Shown here: piece after piece, positions 48,182 through 61,457 of the stretch
Position numbering within the stretch: position 1 is the first letter of the stretch
Layout of the letters: each line of letters starts with the position of its first letter
Assembly (NCBI GenBank): GCA_030704615.1
Contig: CM060732.1
Span: forward strand, 45,055,053-45,119,052
DNA: 64,000 nucleotides
Reading direction: 5' to 3'
Source: Takakia lepidozioides
Taxonomy: Eukaryota; Streptophyta; Takakiopsida; Takakiales; Takakiaceae
Made by a program: the position numbers and the translations under genes
Notes under the pieces: generated by a model
Database searches by the model: none
What the model was told of the DNA's origin: nothing
Seen by the model: only the letters and a program-made list of their open reading frames with translations

Positions 48182-49519
48182 CTAGCAAGATTGACGTATA
48201 TTGCAAGCAACAGCCTGAGCCCAATGCCGCAGTCTAGTCTTCACCTGTGATGGATGGTCTCCTGCAACAAGACAGCCATCGAAGGTTCAGCATCGAGAGT
48301 GACGAGAACAGCTTTCATGCAACAAGCCAGGTCACTACATTCACTGCGTTCCCTCGGCAAAGACTAAAAGCACAACAATTCTCTCTCCATAGCCTTCCAT
48401 AAGCTCTTCAAGTTTCCCTTCATTGTAAGAGGCCCAAGCCCGAGGGCTACTACTCTCGCAGACAACGCGTCAAGTTCAGTTCGAAGCGAGCTTGCATGTG
48501 AGAGGTTCAACATAAACACGAGATACTTTGAGAGAGGAGGTCAATAGCTTACCGGGACTGGCAATCCTCCAGGACTCCCTGGGAGAGCTCTGTGAGCTGC
48601 TCCCATTAGCAGATCGATCAATCATGACACTACTATCCAAAGTTGACACTGGCGACGACCTGCCAGGAACATCATTGAATTGTCGGGCAATGGCATAGCA
48701 CAATTCTAGGGCTGGCAGTGTGCTGCACAGCTCCGGATCCGCCTCGTCGCTGAAACGAAAGCCCAAATCTATACACCCTCTCAGCTCATCCAAATCCTCG
48801 TCAGTGAGGCTCCTAGTTCTTGAGTGAGTCCTCACAGTTTGGCGCGGCCAAGTTCGGTCACCGCAATCAGACACACTTCTTCCAATGGCCCTTTGCTTCC
48901 TGTCATTCCTTTCATTCAGCTCATCTAACAGTATCCTGTCTCTCCTCCTTTCCCACGCTTCTTCAATTGCCTCCTCTCTACATTCGTTGCTAGAAAGAGA
49001 TCTCTGCTTCTGCAGCTTCCGATGTAGTACCCTCGCTCCTTCTTCATCCAGGATATCCTTCCTCGATATATCCACTGCAGGTGATGAGACCTCAGCTCGA
49101 TCCCAAGCCGTCGAACTATCAGGTTTCCAGTTTATAGGAGCAGAATAGACTCTAGAGAGGCTCGGCCCAAGACCGTTCGGTGCATCTCCTGAAGAGGTTG
49201 CCACATTACCTGCCATCCGTGACTTCGTGTACCCCATGCTAGTCTCTCCATGCCTCTGGCGGTAAGAACCAAAACAAGCAAACAGACCCGTCTCATCAAA
49301 CCTTCTCCCTACTTCAAGTGGCACCTCGTCGGCCTCCTCTGCAAGCGAACAAACCTCAGAAAGCTCCCTCTCCTCCCTTGCATCGTCCTGATACGCATCT
49401 TCCGCTTCCGACAGCGTTCGTGGCACCCGAGAAGGCGACAACATACACCCCGGGGACAAACTTTCTCTGATTATCTCAAGCCCCCGCAGCACCGGAGAAT
49501 TACTCCCCTTCTCCCTCAT
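48182..49519 (-). CDS. DUF1685 family plant protein (2 exons)
   Basis: Plant protein of unknown function with a C-terminal DUF1685 domain. Exon 1 is 49519-48553 and exon 2 is 48261-48182; a GT-AG intron joins SPG with DHPSQVKTRLRHWAQAVACN in phase (348 codons plus TAG). The domain starts with SLTDEDLDELRGCIDLGFRF, continues with PALELCYAIARQFND, and closes with the family-typical RLRHWAQAVAC end. The N-terminal two thirds are acidic and Ser/Arg-rich, probably disordered, with LFACFGSYRQRHGE and VYSAPINWKP-like islands. ATG at 49,519 is chosen; a TTG eight codons upstream is in frame but a poor start. No enzyme motif or membrane segment is visible. Confidence 0.9.
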
Positions 49520-50121
49520 TGCTGCAGCCTGTACAGCTGACAAACCTCACAGAATGTATATATATGCCGAATGTGAATCAACAACCCACCTCTTACTCTA
49601 CAGATTCCTACCCCCTGCGATCGACTGCAAGTCTCACCAGGTGTAGATCACAACCCAAAGACCAAAGCTTTCAACTCTTTACAAAATTGTACATACATTC
49701 TCCTAGCACCACTAGTCTTACAGTCGAGATTACAACCTCAAATCATCCTCGCTCAATTCAAAAACTTGTCAGTCACTCGAAAAGAAACGAAAGACCTAGG
49801 AGATCAGAGTGCAATCAGATCCCGACAATTCAATGCTCGCCTACAACTGCGAAAACAAAACCAAACCAGCGACAGATTCCTACGGGGGAGATGATACAAC
49901 TACAAGAGTATCACCAAACCCATCCGGGAGAGAGACAGAGCGATGGAGGACGCAGTCAGAGAGGGCGTTCCCCGCCCCCTCCCTCCCCGCCGGGCTGACG
50001 CTGCTCGTGAGACAGGAGGTGGGCGTGCGAGGGACACTCACTCGTCCCTCCCTCCCTCCCTGACTCCCTCCCTGACTCCCTCCCTCATGGCTGCCCATTG
50101 TCTCTGCCCCAGCCTCCCGGG

Positions 50122-50134
50122 ACTATATAATTTT
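50122..50134 (-). promoter_or_regulatory. Possible TATA box for the DUF1685 gene
   Basis: ATTATATAG reads on the minus strand about 600 bases before the ATG. The DNA between is rich in GGGAG repeats on that strand (about 50,040-50,090), as in GA-rich plant leaders. The call is by position only. Confidence 0.3.
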
Positions 50135-50139
50135 GAGCA

Positions 50140-52300
50140 CTCCCGATTGTTTTTAATTTTAGGTACCCTAGTGTGTGGTTTTGGGAGTGTGTCAATTTTA
50201 GGGAGTCGGGATTTTTTTTGCACGGTGCTATCCCGGGAGTCCACTGGAGAGCCAAAGAACTTTTTCAGGACTGAACGAGTGAACCATAATTATCTTTACA
50301 AATTGAGAGGGATACAATCGCGGGTGTAAATCGGGCAGGGCCTAATTTATGCCGGGTAGCGTGGGGGCGGTGTCTGGACAGCTGGCCTTCTCTCTTTCCG
50401 AGAGGTATTGGGTTCAAAACGTGGTGAGGAGGAGACTGGAGTCGTCTGTCTCCTCTCTCCTCTCGAGAGGTCAGCTCACTCAAGTCTTGCTTTTGAGCTG
50501 AGTCGCGGCAGCAGCAGAAAGCCATGAGTGGAAGAATGATGAGGCTGCGACTCTAGTCCCGAGCTTGCACACCGCCTGCTCACCTACCGTACCGTGGCGG
50601 CGCATTCCCAGGCTTTCACAGACACCTTCATCGGCTGTTTGTATCTAATTTGGATCTGGCCGTTGGTCCTTGCTTCAGACTTCTGCTGAAATTTGGGAGA
50701 TGAACTGAGGGAGAGTTAAGTTAGTGCAGAAGATGCGCCCACAAAACAGCTCCAAAATGTGAGCCCCACAAGGCAATTCAGAAGTAGAGCGGCACTCGGT
50801 TTGGAGTACTTGACAAGCTTGGGCGGGCCTACATACATAAAAAGGAGGGGGGGAGGGATATTTCTTCTTGTTGTGGTTGGTAGGTGATTGCCAAGATTGG
50901 GATTCTCTGATCCTTTCTTTGTAATATGCTAATTTGGTCGGGTGAGCGAGAGTCTTCAAAAGAGAGCGGAAAGCTTTGCAACAAGGGGATTAGAACTCTG
51001 GACCTCTTGCAAACCTTGAGTGCTGGGTATCACTGCTCTTATTACGAGTGATGTCACATCTAGTATTGAAATTACTACCCTGCAAATCATGAATCATATC
51101 CTTGCCAGCAATGAATCGACAAGAGTTGAGGCTCATCAGGCTTGTTTCTCCTGCTGCGGATGAGGACGACACTGTTAAGAACAGGGTAGCTGATGAGAAT
51201 CTGCCCTGCCCATCGATCTCCTCATAAGCATTAACTCTCTCTCTTAGTAAGCGATTATTGCGCCTACCAATAAAGACTGTGTACATCGGTAGAGTTCCCT
51301 GCATGTTCTGGTGAGCTCTAGGCTAGGTACTTTGGTGTAAGCTCAATGGGTCCTACTATGGCCCAGTTCCAAGTCCTGACAGTCTCCCTACCTATATACT
51401 TGTTTACCTATCCCAGTTGTCCCACTAGCCTCCACATTTGCTCACAAGAGCCAGGATGGATCCCACTGCTAGAAAGTGGAAGCATTGGTCGATAGCAAGT
51501 AGGGCCGTTGCTATTTGAGAGCGGATTCACAGATTGGACAGAAACGAATACTTTAACAGTTTTGTGGAAGATTCTACATTGTGGTCCGGCCTGTGGGTCA
51601 TGGGAAGAGTGCATCTGGATTCTCAAAGGAGGATGCACAGCAAGCTGGATGTGTTTCGGAGAGGAAGTTTGTTGCCTTGTTACTTATATTTATTACCCTT
51701 GTTTCTCCTCCTGAAACGAAGTTTGGGGATTCGGTTTGATTCGACCATGGCCTTCTTTACTGTACTTATGAGCATTGATTCTCATGTGCATGAGATTATT
51801 GCTTTGCTCTTATGGCTGGAGTTAGACCAGAATTTGACGTGTGTGACTTAAAGAGCCCATCCAAGCAAAATCTTACCTTCCAATGCAATTTCTTTAGACT
51901 TGATGCACACGAGTCTAGACTACCACGGAGAAATAAAAGCGCAACAGATACGGGCAGTGCATTGTACAGACTAGACTTCTCTCAACTTTCAAGACGAGCT
52001 TTTCGCTCTGCCTTAGCAGCTCCAATCATTGAGTCATATTCATGGGCCTCTTGATTCGCTAACTTTGCTACTTACTCTCTTCCACTAAATCCTGCACTGT
52101 TTCTGGACCCTCCTAAAGACTTGGGAATTACACTAGTGGTGGTCCCCACAAACTCCATGAGTCTGCCACAACAAGCAGTAAACTTCTGTACCCTTCCACC
52201 CACGAATTACTAGCCAGTACCCGGGCACAAGGAGTTTAGCTGCTAGCATGCATTGACTGCATTACTCAAGCATTACTCAAGCAAAGGCTCCAACAAGAGA
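50140..52300. other. No gene recognised
   Basis: Short frames only, with no conserved motif on either strand. No repeat structure stands out except scattered simple-sequence runs. Small exons of an unknown gene cannot be ruled out. Confidence 0.4.
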
Positions 52301-52400
52301 GAAAAAGGACTTCGGCCAAGGCATGCACAATAACTTAAGTTAACTTAAGAGCCACTTCACCTTGCGGCTACTGCTCCCTTGTGGGGGGTGGGCTCTCTCA
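52300..52400 (-). repeat. Dispersed repeat copy B
   Basis: In reverse complement this contains AGCCGCAAGGTGAAGTGGCT, followed by a palindromic TTAAGTTAACTTAA and GCCTTGGCCG, matching copy A at about 6,486-6,590 in the same order. Copy B has extra bases around the palindrome. Confidence 0.5.
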
Positions 52401-53774
52401 GACGAGTAATTGAAAAGCAGACTGTTGATTCTGTTGGTAGCATCCACTGGGGGCCACCAATATCAAGCATAGAATTTGACCGCCGCAATGACCCTTCTTC
52501 CTTGGGAGTGGGCCAGCGAGCTAGCGGAAATCTGGCTAACTCTGGACATCAATTTCACATCTAGATGCTACGGAGCTATTTCTCCTTATCAGAGTTGGAA
52601 GTCGGACCCATAAAACACAAGAGCATCAAGCAAAGCCCCAGCTAAGAAGGCAGGTGGCAGCTTGGCAATGTAGAGCGTCTTATTTGTTTGTTTCATGCCT
52701 TCAAGGTCCATCTCTGGCCCCACCGAGCATCGTGCGAGACGTGCCAAAACAATGTTTGACACGAGGTGACAACGTGATGTCGTGGACCTTCACTCCCCTT
52801 CACTTGCCACCCCATTTCACCGCACCAACAAGCAACATGTGCAGCTTCTCGCTGGCAAGTGCAAATGAAAGATTAGTTCATCCCCTTCCTCAAGCACCCC
52901 ACGTCCTTCCTGGGATTAATTCCTCTCAATCTCAACAGTTGCTGTGCATAAGTTTTTGTACATAAAATCCCCAACCAGTGCCGGTCGGTCTGTCGGGGCA
53001 CTCGCATTGCAAAACAAAATAAAATTGCATTTTCACATGGGAACTTCACAGCAAACCCAGCACAACATTTAGGATGTGTGTTCTTTGCGGGTTTTAGCCC
53101 ATTAAGTAGATAGAAAAATTGCAACAAAACCAGCAAAGATCGGATGTATGCGTATGATATTGCGAACGTGAGAAATGGAATAATGGAGCATGGGATATTA
53201 CAGGTGTTGTCCGCAGAAAGATTGTCACTGGTCGGACGGGCGCTTAACCCTTTAAGTACCGCCATGTTTAGTGAAATTCTAGATGTATCCGGAGTCCATA
53301 TTCTTACGTGTTCTAAAGACGCCGGGATTTGAGCAGGCCAAGAATCAAACAGGGGTGGAGGAATATATGATGGTTACAAGGCAAGTGCTGGCAATAACAA
53401 TAGGGTTTATTTTAGACATTATTGACATTGTGGCAAAGTTGGTCCGAAGGGTGTTCACATTCCGCCAATGTCATGCCAAAAGGATGAGGGTGATGGTTAT
53501 TGACGTCGTCACAACAATACACCCCCATTTGGGCGGAAGGGCTCTACAAGTCCGCAACAATTCCTTTTGCAAAGCAAGTTCGGTCTTTCTTGCGGATCTA
53601 GTAGGAAAGATAGAGCGCAATGTGTGGACCTTGCCTCCGACGTCGCTTTTACAGCAAAAGACTCTTTATGAAAAGGATTTCCCACCCTCTTCACATGTTA
53701 CCCATGGGATTGCGGAAGGATCATCGAACCTTCGTTTCCACCATATTCCCACCATGCATAGGAAAAGCAAAGTA
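52401..53774. other. No gene recognised
   Basis: One longer plus-strand frame starts at 53,283 and runs into the tandem duplication, but it has no motif, a poor start and mixed composition. I do not call it a gene. Confidence 0.4.
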
Positions 53775-54034
53775 GATCAGGCCTCCAGCAACCCTGACAG
53801 GGATTGTTTGCAGTGTCATATTCTACTTTTTTGGCGGAGTTTGGACCCATCTTTACCAAGAGCTTGTCTAGTGATGGAGAGAACTCCTTTCTTGGGTATT
53901 AATGATCAGGCCTCCAGCAACTGTGACAGGGATTGTTTGTAGTGTCATAGTCGACTTTTTTGGCGGAGTTGGGACCCATCTTTACCAAGAGCTTGTCTAG
54001 TGATGGAGAGAACTCCTTTCCTTGGGTATTAATG
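53775..54034. repeat. Tandem duplication, 129-bp unit, two copies
   Basis: GATCAGGCCTCCAGCAAC at 53,775 and again at 53,904 head two copies that agree almost throughout, to the shared GGGTATTAAT end at about 54,033. Few differences suggest a recent event. No coding role is visible. Confidence 0.85.
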
Positions 54035-54475
54035 TTCATCAGTTGATGCATGTGTGTATAGAGAGATGGAGGGTTTCAAGCTTTTTTTTTCAAGCATTCT
54101 TTATGTTCCAAACCTGTGAAGAGACTCCTGTGTATTATTGGACAGGATACAATTTTCTTTTGGTCATTTCTATTTTTCAAGGGCTGAGCCCGAGTCCATC
54201 TTTAGAGGGACAAAAAATCTTACTTTGCTCTTAATCAATGTTTATTACACTGTTGAAAAACTGATTTGTCATGTGGCATTTTTATTTTTTTTTCTTTTAT
54301 AAGTTTTGTATCTCTTTCGGAGCCTGAGTGAGCCTGAATCATTGTCTTTATTGGAGGGGCTCTGTAGCTATTATGAATGGACATGTGCCTTGCATGTGGC
54401 CAGTCGTAGAAGGATCTTATGGAAAACTTGTATGATGTGATTATGTGGAAGCCCACGAAAACTATTATAAGGCAC

Positions 54476-55412
54476 CGATCACACTTGTAAGTATTTGACA
54501 ATATGTCGCGCACCCCACTTCGGTAAGCTCCCCCTTCAAGTCATAGTTACTCACTTTGATGCGCGCGCCTAACTCCCTAACTGGCCACCGGGCCAACTCG
54601 GAGCTTCGGCTGCTCACCGGGACATAGCGGTCTCCCTTTACTCCTCCACAAGACTCTCTCCCAATTTGGGCCTAGTGGAAATTCCCTTTGGTCGATGGCA
54701 GTCTGGAATAGCTCTCCACACCTTGGTCGCTTTCCGGCTCGCACGCTTACTCACTAGTTTTTGGTCACCAACGGGCTTGCACCGTTCTCGGGGTTACTAC
54801 TCCCTATATATACTTCTGTGACTGTCCGCGGGGGTTTCACAAACAACCATGCCATTTTATGGCGAACCACCACGAAAATCCTCGATTCTTTGTGATAGTT
54901 GCGGTGAGTCTTGGCCCACCCACCACGGTCCCATTGGACCGTGATGAGTCCCAAGACTCCCACCACAAGGTCTCCGCCCCCGTGGTGAGTCCTATGCCAT
55001 CCCCACTAAGTCCCACTAAGCTAACCCCACCCCTCGTGGAACCACCCCACCGCAATCCGGTGTGCGGGGCTCCACCTAGTGAGCGCCTCTGCCTCCTTGA
55101 GTGCCTTGGGCACTCAAGGTGCTTCAGCCCCCGCATTTATTGTCGCCACTGCCCCCACCATAGGGGCCCTCTCGTGGCCCGACCCTGCCCTAAAGGCAAA
55201 GGGCCGCGACACAGTACCTACCGTGTCCGCTTAGCAACTATTGTCGGAATCACACTTGTAAGTAATTGACAATACCTACTGTGTCCTTTTAGCCACTATT
55301 GTCGGATTCACACTTGTAAGTAATTGACAATGCCGCTTAGCAACTATTGTCGGAATCACACTTCTAAGTAATTGACAGTACCTACTGTGTCCGTTTAGCA
55401 ACTATTATCGGC
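54476..55412. repeat. Repeat element with tandem 57-bp units at its right side
   Basis: The motif ATCACACTTGTAAGTA, then TTGACAATA, occurs at about 54,480 and again at about 55,250, 55,308 and (changed) 55,357. The right-hand copies form a tandem array (55,214-55,412) of a unit containing TACCTACTGTGTCCG and TTAGCAACTATTGTCGGAAT, one of them shortened. The stretch between holds a CCCTATATATACT motif at about 54,800. It may be a small LTR-like or MITE-like element with an expanded end. Confidence 0.55.
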
Positions 55413-56290
55413 ACACCTACGGACAATTAAATACATATATTTATAAAACCTCACCTAATTATACACAACAATGGTTGATGGAAAGCACGCGAGAAATATC
55501 CTAATATTGTAATGCCCTCCGGAATAGTAGCTCTCCTGAAAACAGCAATGGCTAAAAAGAACGGAGCCGCACCCTGGGCTCGAAATTCCTGCATCCCTCC
55601 AATAGTACCAGTAACATTTTGTTGTTATTTAATTATCCATATCTCTGGGAGAGAGGAATAGACATAGGGGAATCATCTGGACCGCTCACACCATTAAGAC
55701 CAGAGAATACATCACCCATACCAGAGGAACCAGAGTTGGATGCCATTCCTTCTTATTCTTTACAAGAAAGATTAAGGGATTTGGTCCCGAATAAATGAAA
55801 GCTAACCAGGAGCTGGTAGGAGCTGATGGAGCAGAACCAGGAGCAGGCATCTCTGCTGCATGGCTTTGGAGATTGACGAGCATGCAAGCTGCTCATGCGC
55901 AACCCTTTGATCAGGTCTTTGTTTCGTACAACAATTGTGGGCAGTACCAAGTTTTTCTGCAGGAAGAAAAATGTGCGAGGAACATGACGTGCTAGAGATG
56001 CACTAGGTATGACTTTGCCATCCATTTCTTCATAAATCACCCTGTCGGTGATACTTTGTGTGGTCCACTGTTGACAAACATTTCGACTTTTCTGATTGCG
56101 GTGTGAATGCACATGGATGCGAAAACACTCTCCCTCACAATATGGGGAGGTTGAGCCCAATGGTCGGTGTACACATAAAAGAATGTTTACACTTTTAACC
56201 TTTCAAAAAAATAAACGGAAGCCAAAGAACAGTGTCAATAGACCAGTGGGATCCTCTGGGAAAGGCATAAGTGGGTAGGTGTAGGAGGGA

Positions 56291-57423
56291 TAGGGAATTC
56301 CAAAAAGGCCTTGATGTGAAATGCATCGCAATTCACTTGATCACCCCCCTAAAAGTGTGCAATTCAATTGAACTAACCCTAATTTGCAATTCAATTGAAT
56401 TGTCGGCACACGAGTCAATTGAATTGCGAATCGGCAATTCAATTGAATTGTAATCTATAATTTTTAACTTATTTATATATATAATATATAATATATATGT
56501 ACATATATATATTCAAATTATATTTATACACATATAAGAGTATAAGCTAAAAATACATGTTGCCCGTCTATTCTTGCTGGCCCTCTTTCTTGTGCCCTTG
56601 AGGAAATTGTGGAGTTGTGAAGCCACCCTCACCCTCAGCGAGAAAGGGAGAGCCAGAGACGGAGAGAGATCGGATTCACTGGCAAAAGAAATATGGCTGG
56701 CTCCAAAAAAAACAGACAAAATCAAACCTGACAATTGATGAAAGGCTTCCCCTGCATCACCATGTAGTCCCCTAACACTAGTATCTGGCCCAGGACAAAG
56801 AAAACAAAACATATGTTCATCTTGAGAAGTATCAAAAATTTCGATATCCTTACAAAGGTATCATGTTGAAGTTGGGATGTGTTCTCTATATAAGTTTAAT
56901 ATATCAAACTCTTACACGTTGATACTCTTACATTGGTATCATGTTTGGTATATGTACATAGCCATATAGTGGCACCAACATCCACAAAGAGAGACAATCC
57001 CGCTTTTACAAGCGCTTGGTGACTTCCCTTCTCTCTCTCTCCCTCTCTCGCTCTCCCTTAGGCTTATCTTGGGCTCAAGCCTTACCACGGGCAAAGGATT
57101 GACAGACGGACAGCAAGAAAAGACGGGCAACATGTATTTTTAGCTTATACTTGTGTATGTATATATATATATATATACATACATACATCATATACAGAAA
57201 TAAGTTAAAAATTATAGATTACAATTCAATTGAATTGTAGTCAGCAATTCAATTGAATTGCCAATTCGCAATTCAATTGAATCGTGTGCCGACAATTCAA
57301 TTGAATTGCAAATTAGGGTTAGTTCAATTGAGTTGCCCTTGCAATTCAATTGAATTGCGCACTTTTAGGGGGTGATCAAGTGAATTGCAATGCATTTCAC
57401 ATCAAGGCCTTTTTGGAATTCCC
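56291..57423. mobile_element. Fold-back (MULE-like) element with long inverted arms
   Basis: Left arm about 56,293-56,580 and right arm about 57,112-57,423 are reverse complements, starting GGGAATTCCAAAAAGGCCTT. Both arms carry several copies of CAATTCAATTGAATTG, itself a palindrome, and share an inner block ending in TATAAGCTAAAAATACATGT. The 9-bp direct repeat TAGGAGGGA flanks it (56,282-56,290 and 57,424-57,432; two extra bases, TA, sit inside the left one), a size typical of Mutator-like elements. The 530-base centre has no transposase. A transcript would fold into a long hairpin. Confidence 0.75.
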
Positions 57424-57432
57424 TAGGAGGGA

Positions 57433-60400
57433 CTCATGTGTACTGGGAAAGGTTGCATGATTTGGTGCTACAGTGTGCCTCAGAGCTTGTCATGACAACA
57501 AACTACCCCAGCCCTTGAAAAAAAACTTCTGTCCCTGCCAAGCACATGCTCTAACTCGACCAATAAGTCCTAGAATCTCATGATGGCCCGGAGAGGATTA
57601 TAGCTCCGACAATTTTGGCTGTTGGGGAGGGGAAGCTCTGGGGTGGTGTTAATCGAATCGTGGAGTTGGATGATGAAGCCATGTTGACGGCCAAGCTGAT
57701 CTCGCCCATTGTACCCGACACTTGAAGCTGCTACAAAGGTTGTGTTATCAGTTATATCACTCCGTAAGTAGAACCTAGTCTGGTCAACATTTGACGGCGC
57801 GTTGAATGAGGCTTTACGTATATCTCATGCCGCAAGGGCAACTGTAGTGGATCTCATTATTGCATGCGCCCTTCTGTCGTTGTTGGGTGGATTCTCCGTT
57901 CGATGACTCGTTTCCCAAGGCTTGAGATTGCTTCCAGTCTTCCACACAATGTAGCTGTCGGCATGGAACGCAAGATTGAGGGAGAGAAATCCACGGGATG
58001 AGGTTAGGCTCTGGACGGCGCGGACTTCATTTTGGTGGGGCGTTACTGATCATAATAGGTAGTTTAGCAACAATGATGCGTCCCATCGAAATATCAGGCT
58101 ACGGGTATGTCCGTCAAGCGCGCCAATGAAACTGAGGAGATTGGGTCACTTGATGCAATGCGAGATAATCGGCTTATTACAAAGACAATCTGTAGATGAA
58201 CAAGTGTTAGGAGAGGGGGCCTTGGCCTCATAATTCGCCCACTTTGCAACTAAATGCTGGACGGTATGGGTGAGGCAAAAGCGCCCTGCTGCATGGAGAA
58301 GCGTAGAGTGCGCCGCACAGCGGGACTCATGAAAAGCAGCTCCGTGCAGTGCGCCTCGCGGCATGAACCTGTGAAAAAGGCTTCTTCCTGGGCAGCTGTG
58401 CAGTAGCCATACACTGCCACAAAGGGGTGATTCGCTTGTGATAGGTACCTACCTCCTTTCTTTCGGCCTGGGTCCACACTCCACACACTGTTGCCCATTT
58501 TGGTGCCTGCACCTGACATACCCCAGATTCACATATCTAGCACCTGCCGCGTCAGTGACGGTCCTTCAACTGTCGACTCTGTTTGCTTTTCGTAGCTTTT
58601 TAGCCTTTGTGCATGCAGCTATTGCAGGTCAGTCAGAAAAGCAGAATCACATGTAAACCACGGTCGAGCTGGGTAAGGTAGATGGATCAGCGGTGCGGGA
58701 GAACAGACACAACTTCTCAGGTCATTGCAACATACTCGCCGACTCTCCACCGTTGACTGCCCCCGCCAGACTTGTACAACATCATACATACACTGCGGCC
58801 TGACTCTTCTCACAGTAACTTACTGCCACCAAAAACAACTCTCCATCTCTTTTCTTCGTCTCAAAAATTCAGACTTGCTCACCACCACCGTCTCCAACCC
58901 CACCCACTCCACAACAAAAACGCAGATTATCACTACATATTCACTACTAAACGAGTCAGATGTGTCAGACAACTTGCTCAGTCCTCTCTCTCAGAGTCTC
59001 AGTCTTCTACAGACTACGGTTCATTTGAGATTATATCTAAAATGTACGATCTGAAAACCGACCTGAATGTGCGTAATAAGTACCCTAGCCATCTAGGTAA
59101 TAACACTCCCCTGCACATGCAATCTCTGACCCAACTCCAGAGCAAAGGGATCCCATGCCAAGAAACGCAGTCTGCTCCCTGCGGCCTGCCACAAGTGACA
59201 AGCTTCCCTCTGGGATTCTGCTTGCACGCATTTCAACCTCTCCAGCGCACACCAGGCCCCGCTACATGGGCTGCTGCGCGGCCGGGCTTTGACCGTGCAG
59301 CTCGCGCGTGCGAAGGGGGGACTCCGGGTCGCGCACAGGCCGGCGTCGCTGGGAGGGTTTGAATGCGGCGGTTTGTGCTTTGGCGCCCTGCGCTAGTGCA
59401 AGTGCGAATGTGTCTACCGCGCGTGCGAGAGACCGGGGCAGGAGAGGACGAGCACGGGCGCGTGCGTCCTGTTGGTGGGGTTTTTTCACGATTTCTCTGT
59501 CTGCTTTGTTTGGAGTCTGGACGAAGAGGAAAAAGTAAGTTAAGTTAGTGAGGGAAAGAGACAAGGAGTGCCGTGTATGTAACTAGCAGAGGGCAGAGGG
59601 CAGAGGGCAATGAAAGCTGTGGGAGGTGTGGACACTGGAGTTTGGAGGGCAGAACAGTGCAGCAGCCATGGCATCACTTGGGCGCCTCCATTGGTTGCCT
59701 CACCTCCTTCATCACCATTGTCTTTGACCGTTAGTGCCCTGGCCTGCAGTAGCCTTGTCGTCTTCTGCTCACACTTGCAGACTGGATGAGGGCTGAAATC
59801 ATTGGTGGTAGAACTGGCCATACAAGCTAGGTATATTCTAAAGCCCCGTGTTCATGTATGAGAGAGTTGAAGACACACATCACACACACACACACACACA
59901 CAGCCTAGTTGGGAATGGATAGAAAACTCAGCTCCATCCACACACATGGGTCTTGTATGCTCATTAGCATTGAACCGATGGATGAATATTTGCTGGAGAA
60001 AGGAACATTTGAGCTCTATGCTGGTAAGAAACTCTCACCTTCTCTAAAGTTGACAGAACCCAATTGGATAGCATACTCCCTGCAACCAAAAAGAAAGCAA
60101 GTGAAGCATAATGTGTGCAGGAAAGACCCAGAAGAGCAAGAGTGTCTGTGAGAGAGAGAGAGAGAGAGGCTATTGTGCAGGTCTGGCATGCTTGTCCCCA
60201 AAACCTACTTGACTGTGACCTCAGCCCTTGTTTTTGTTGCTTGCGCTCTTGTTTTGCAATAGGGGATTTGATGTGTGTTTTGGGTGTGTATTTGTACTGA
60301 CTGCATGATGATGACTGTGCACTGCCTGAATTGCATGATGGGCTGCCTCCAACTGACTTCAGCTGCTGGCAGTGCTGGGCATCCTTTCATTATTGGCTTC

Positions 60401-61457
60401 ATTATTGCACACGGGGTCAGCGTTTGTTTCCTTAGTCAGTTTGTGGGATGGTGAGTTAATGGATGGATTGTTACAGAACTTTATCAAAGGGATTTGGGGA
60501 CGGACTACACACCATGAAATGGATTGTTTGTCGAGCTTCCCTCCTGAATTCACCTGCCATTCCCATAAACCATTTAAATCGTACCCACCTGGTGCCCTGA
60601 CATGTAATCTTCTGAAGAGACTACAGATTGTCACCATTTTATATACATACAATTTGCAACAAAGGCTTTGTTGTCCTTGGGTGTGAGGCTTCATCCTCCC
60701 AAACCCGAAAAAATTATCCAGGCATCCCTCCTCCTACACTCACAACTCCATATTCACTGCTAACACAAATGCATTGCCCACATAAACTGAGTTAAAAGGC
60801 GAACTCCAGAAGCACTGATGTATTGACACTGCACAGCAGCTTTTGGTTAAATAATTCTGTAACTTGATAGATTTTTCAGGGCTCTGTCCAAAGAAGGTAT
60901 AGGCTATTCCCACACCAAGCTTCTTGAGTACCCTCCATGAATATCCACAATGGCCTACCGATTACAAAATGATGTCATGAAAGCATTGCCATTACAATCC
61001 AATATATCACAAGTACATGAGCAGCCACCACCAAGAGGCGCCAAATGTCAAAGAAAGTGGTAAGGTACATATTTTACATGCAGCTAAAAGCACATCTGTT
61101 GCTTTTGCAACTCAAACTCCTCCTAAATGAAAACAGAAACACAAGGTTGTCGTTCACTGCATTATTTCATGACCCTTTGAAGTATAATACAACTGTTGAT
61201 AATTTTAGTAACAAATTTTCCGGACAAAGTAGGCGGTGGGTGATCCACAAATACTCTCAGGCCTGCAGTTGCTTCAAAGCTACAAGAGATTCTTTGGGTC
61301 ACTGAAGCCACCTACATTCTAATCTGTACATTTGCTTCTTCCCCCTTTTTTAGCAAAAATCTGAGAGTGCCTTCGCATGCACACACAGATCCTTGCAGTT
61401 AGTTATGTGGTGATGTGAATTGATGACCAACTGTTGAGAATGAACAAGCCCTGAACC
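57433..61457. other. No gene recognised; includes a GC-rich block at 59.25-59.5 kb
   Basis: The part at 59,250-59,500 is clearly richer in G, C and CpG than anything nearby and could be a promoter or first-exon zone, but I find no coding exon to attach. A (CA)n run lies at about 59,880-59,902 and a (GA)n run at about 60,150-60,170. Other frames are short and motif-free. Confidence 0.4.

Noticed and set aside
49250-49540. Plus-strand frame opposite the DUF1685 start
   Set aside because: Arg/Pro-rich antisense of a conserved coding exon.
53283-53942. 219-codon plus-strand frame
   Set aside because: No known motif, and its end is made by the 129-bp tandem duplication; coding support is too weak.
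55214-55412. Possible coding frame through the 57-bp repeat
   Set aside because: Units vary in length and break frame; simple tandem repeat.
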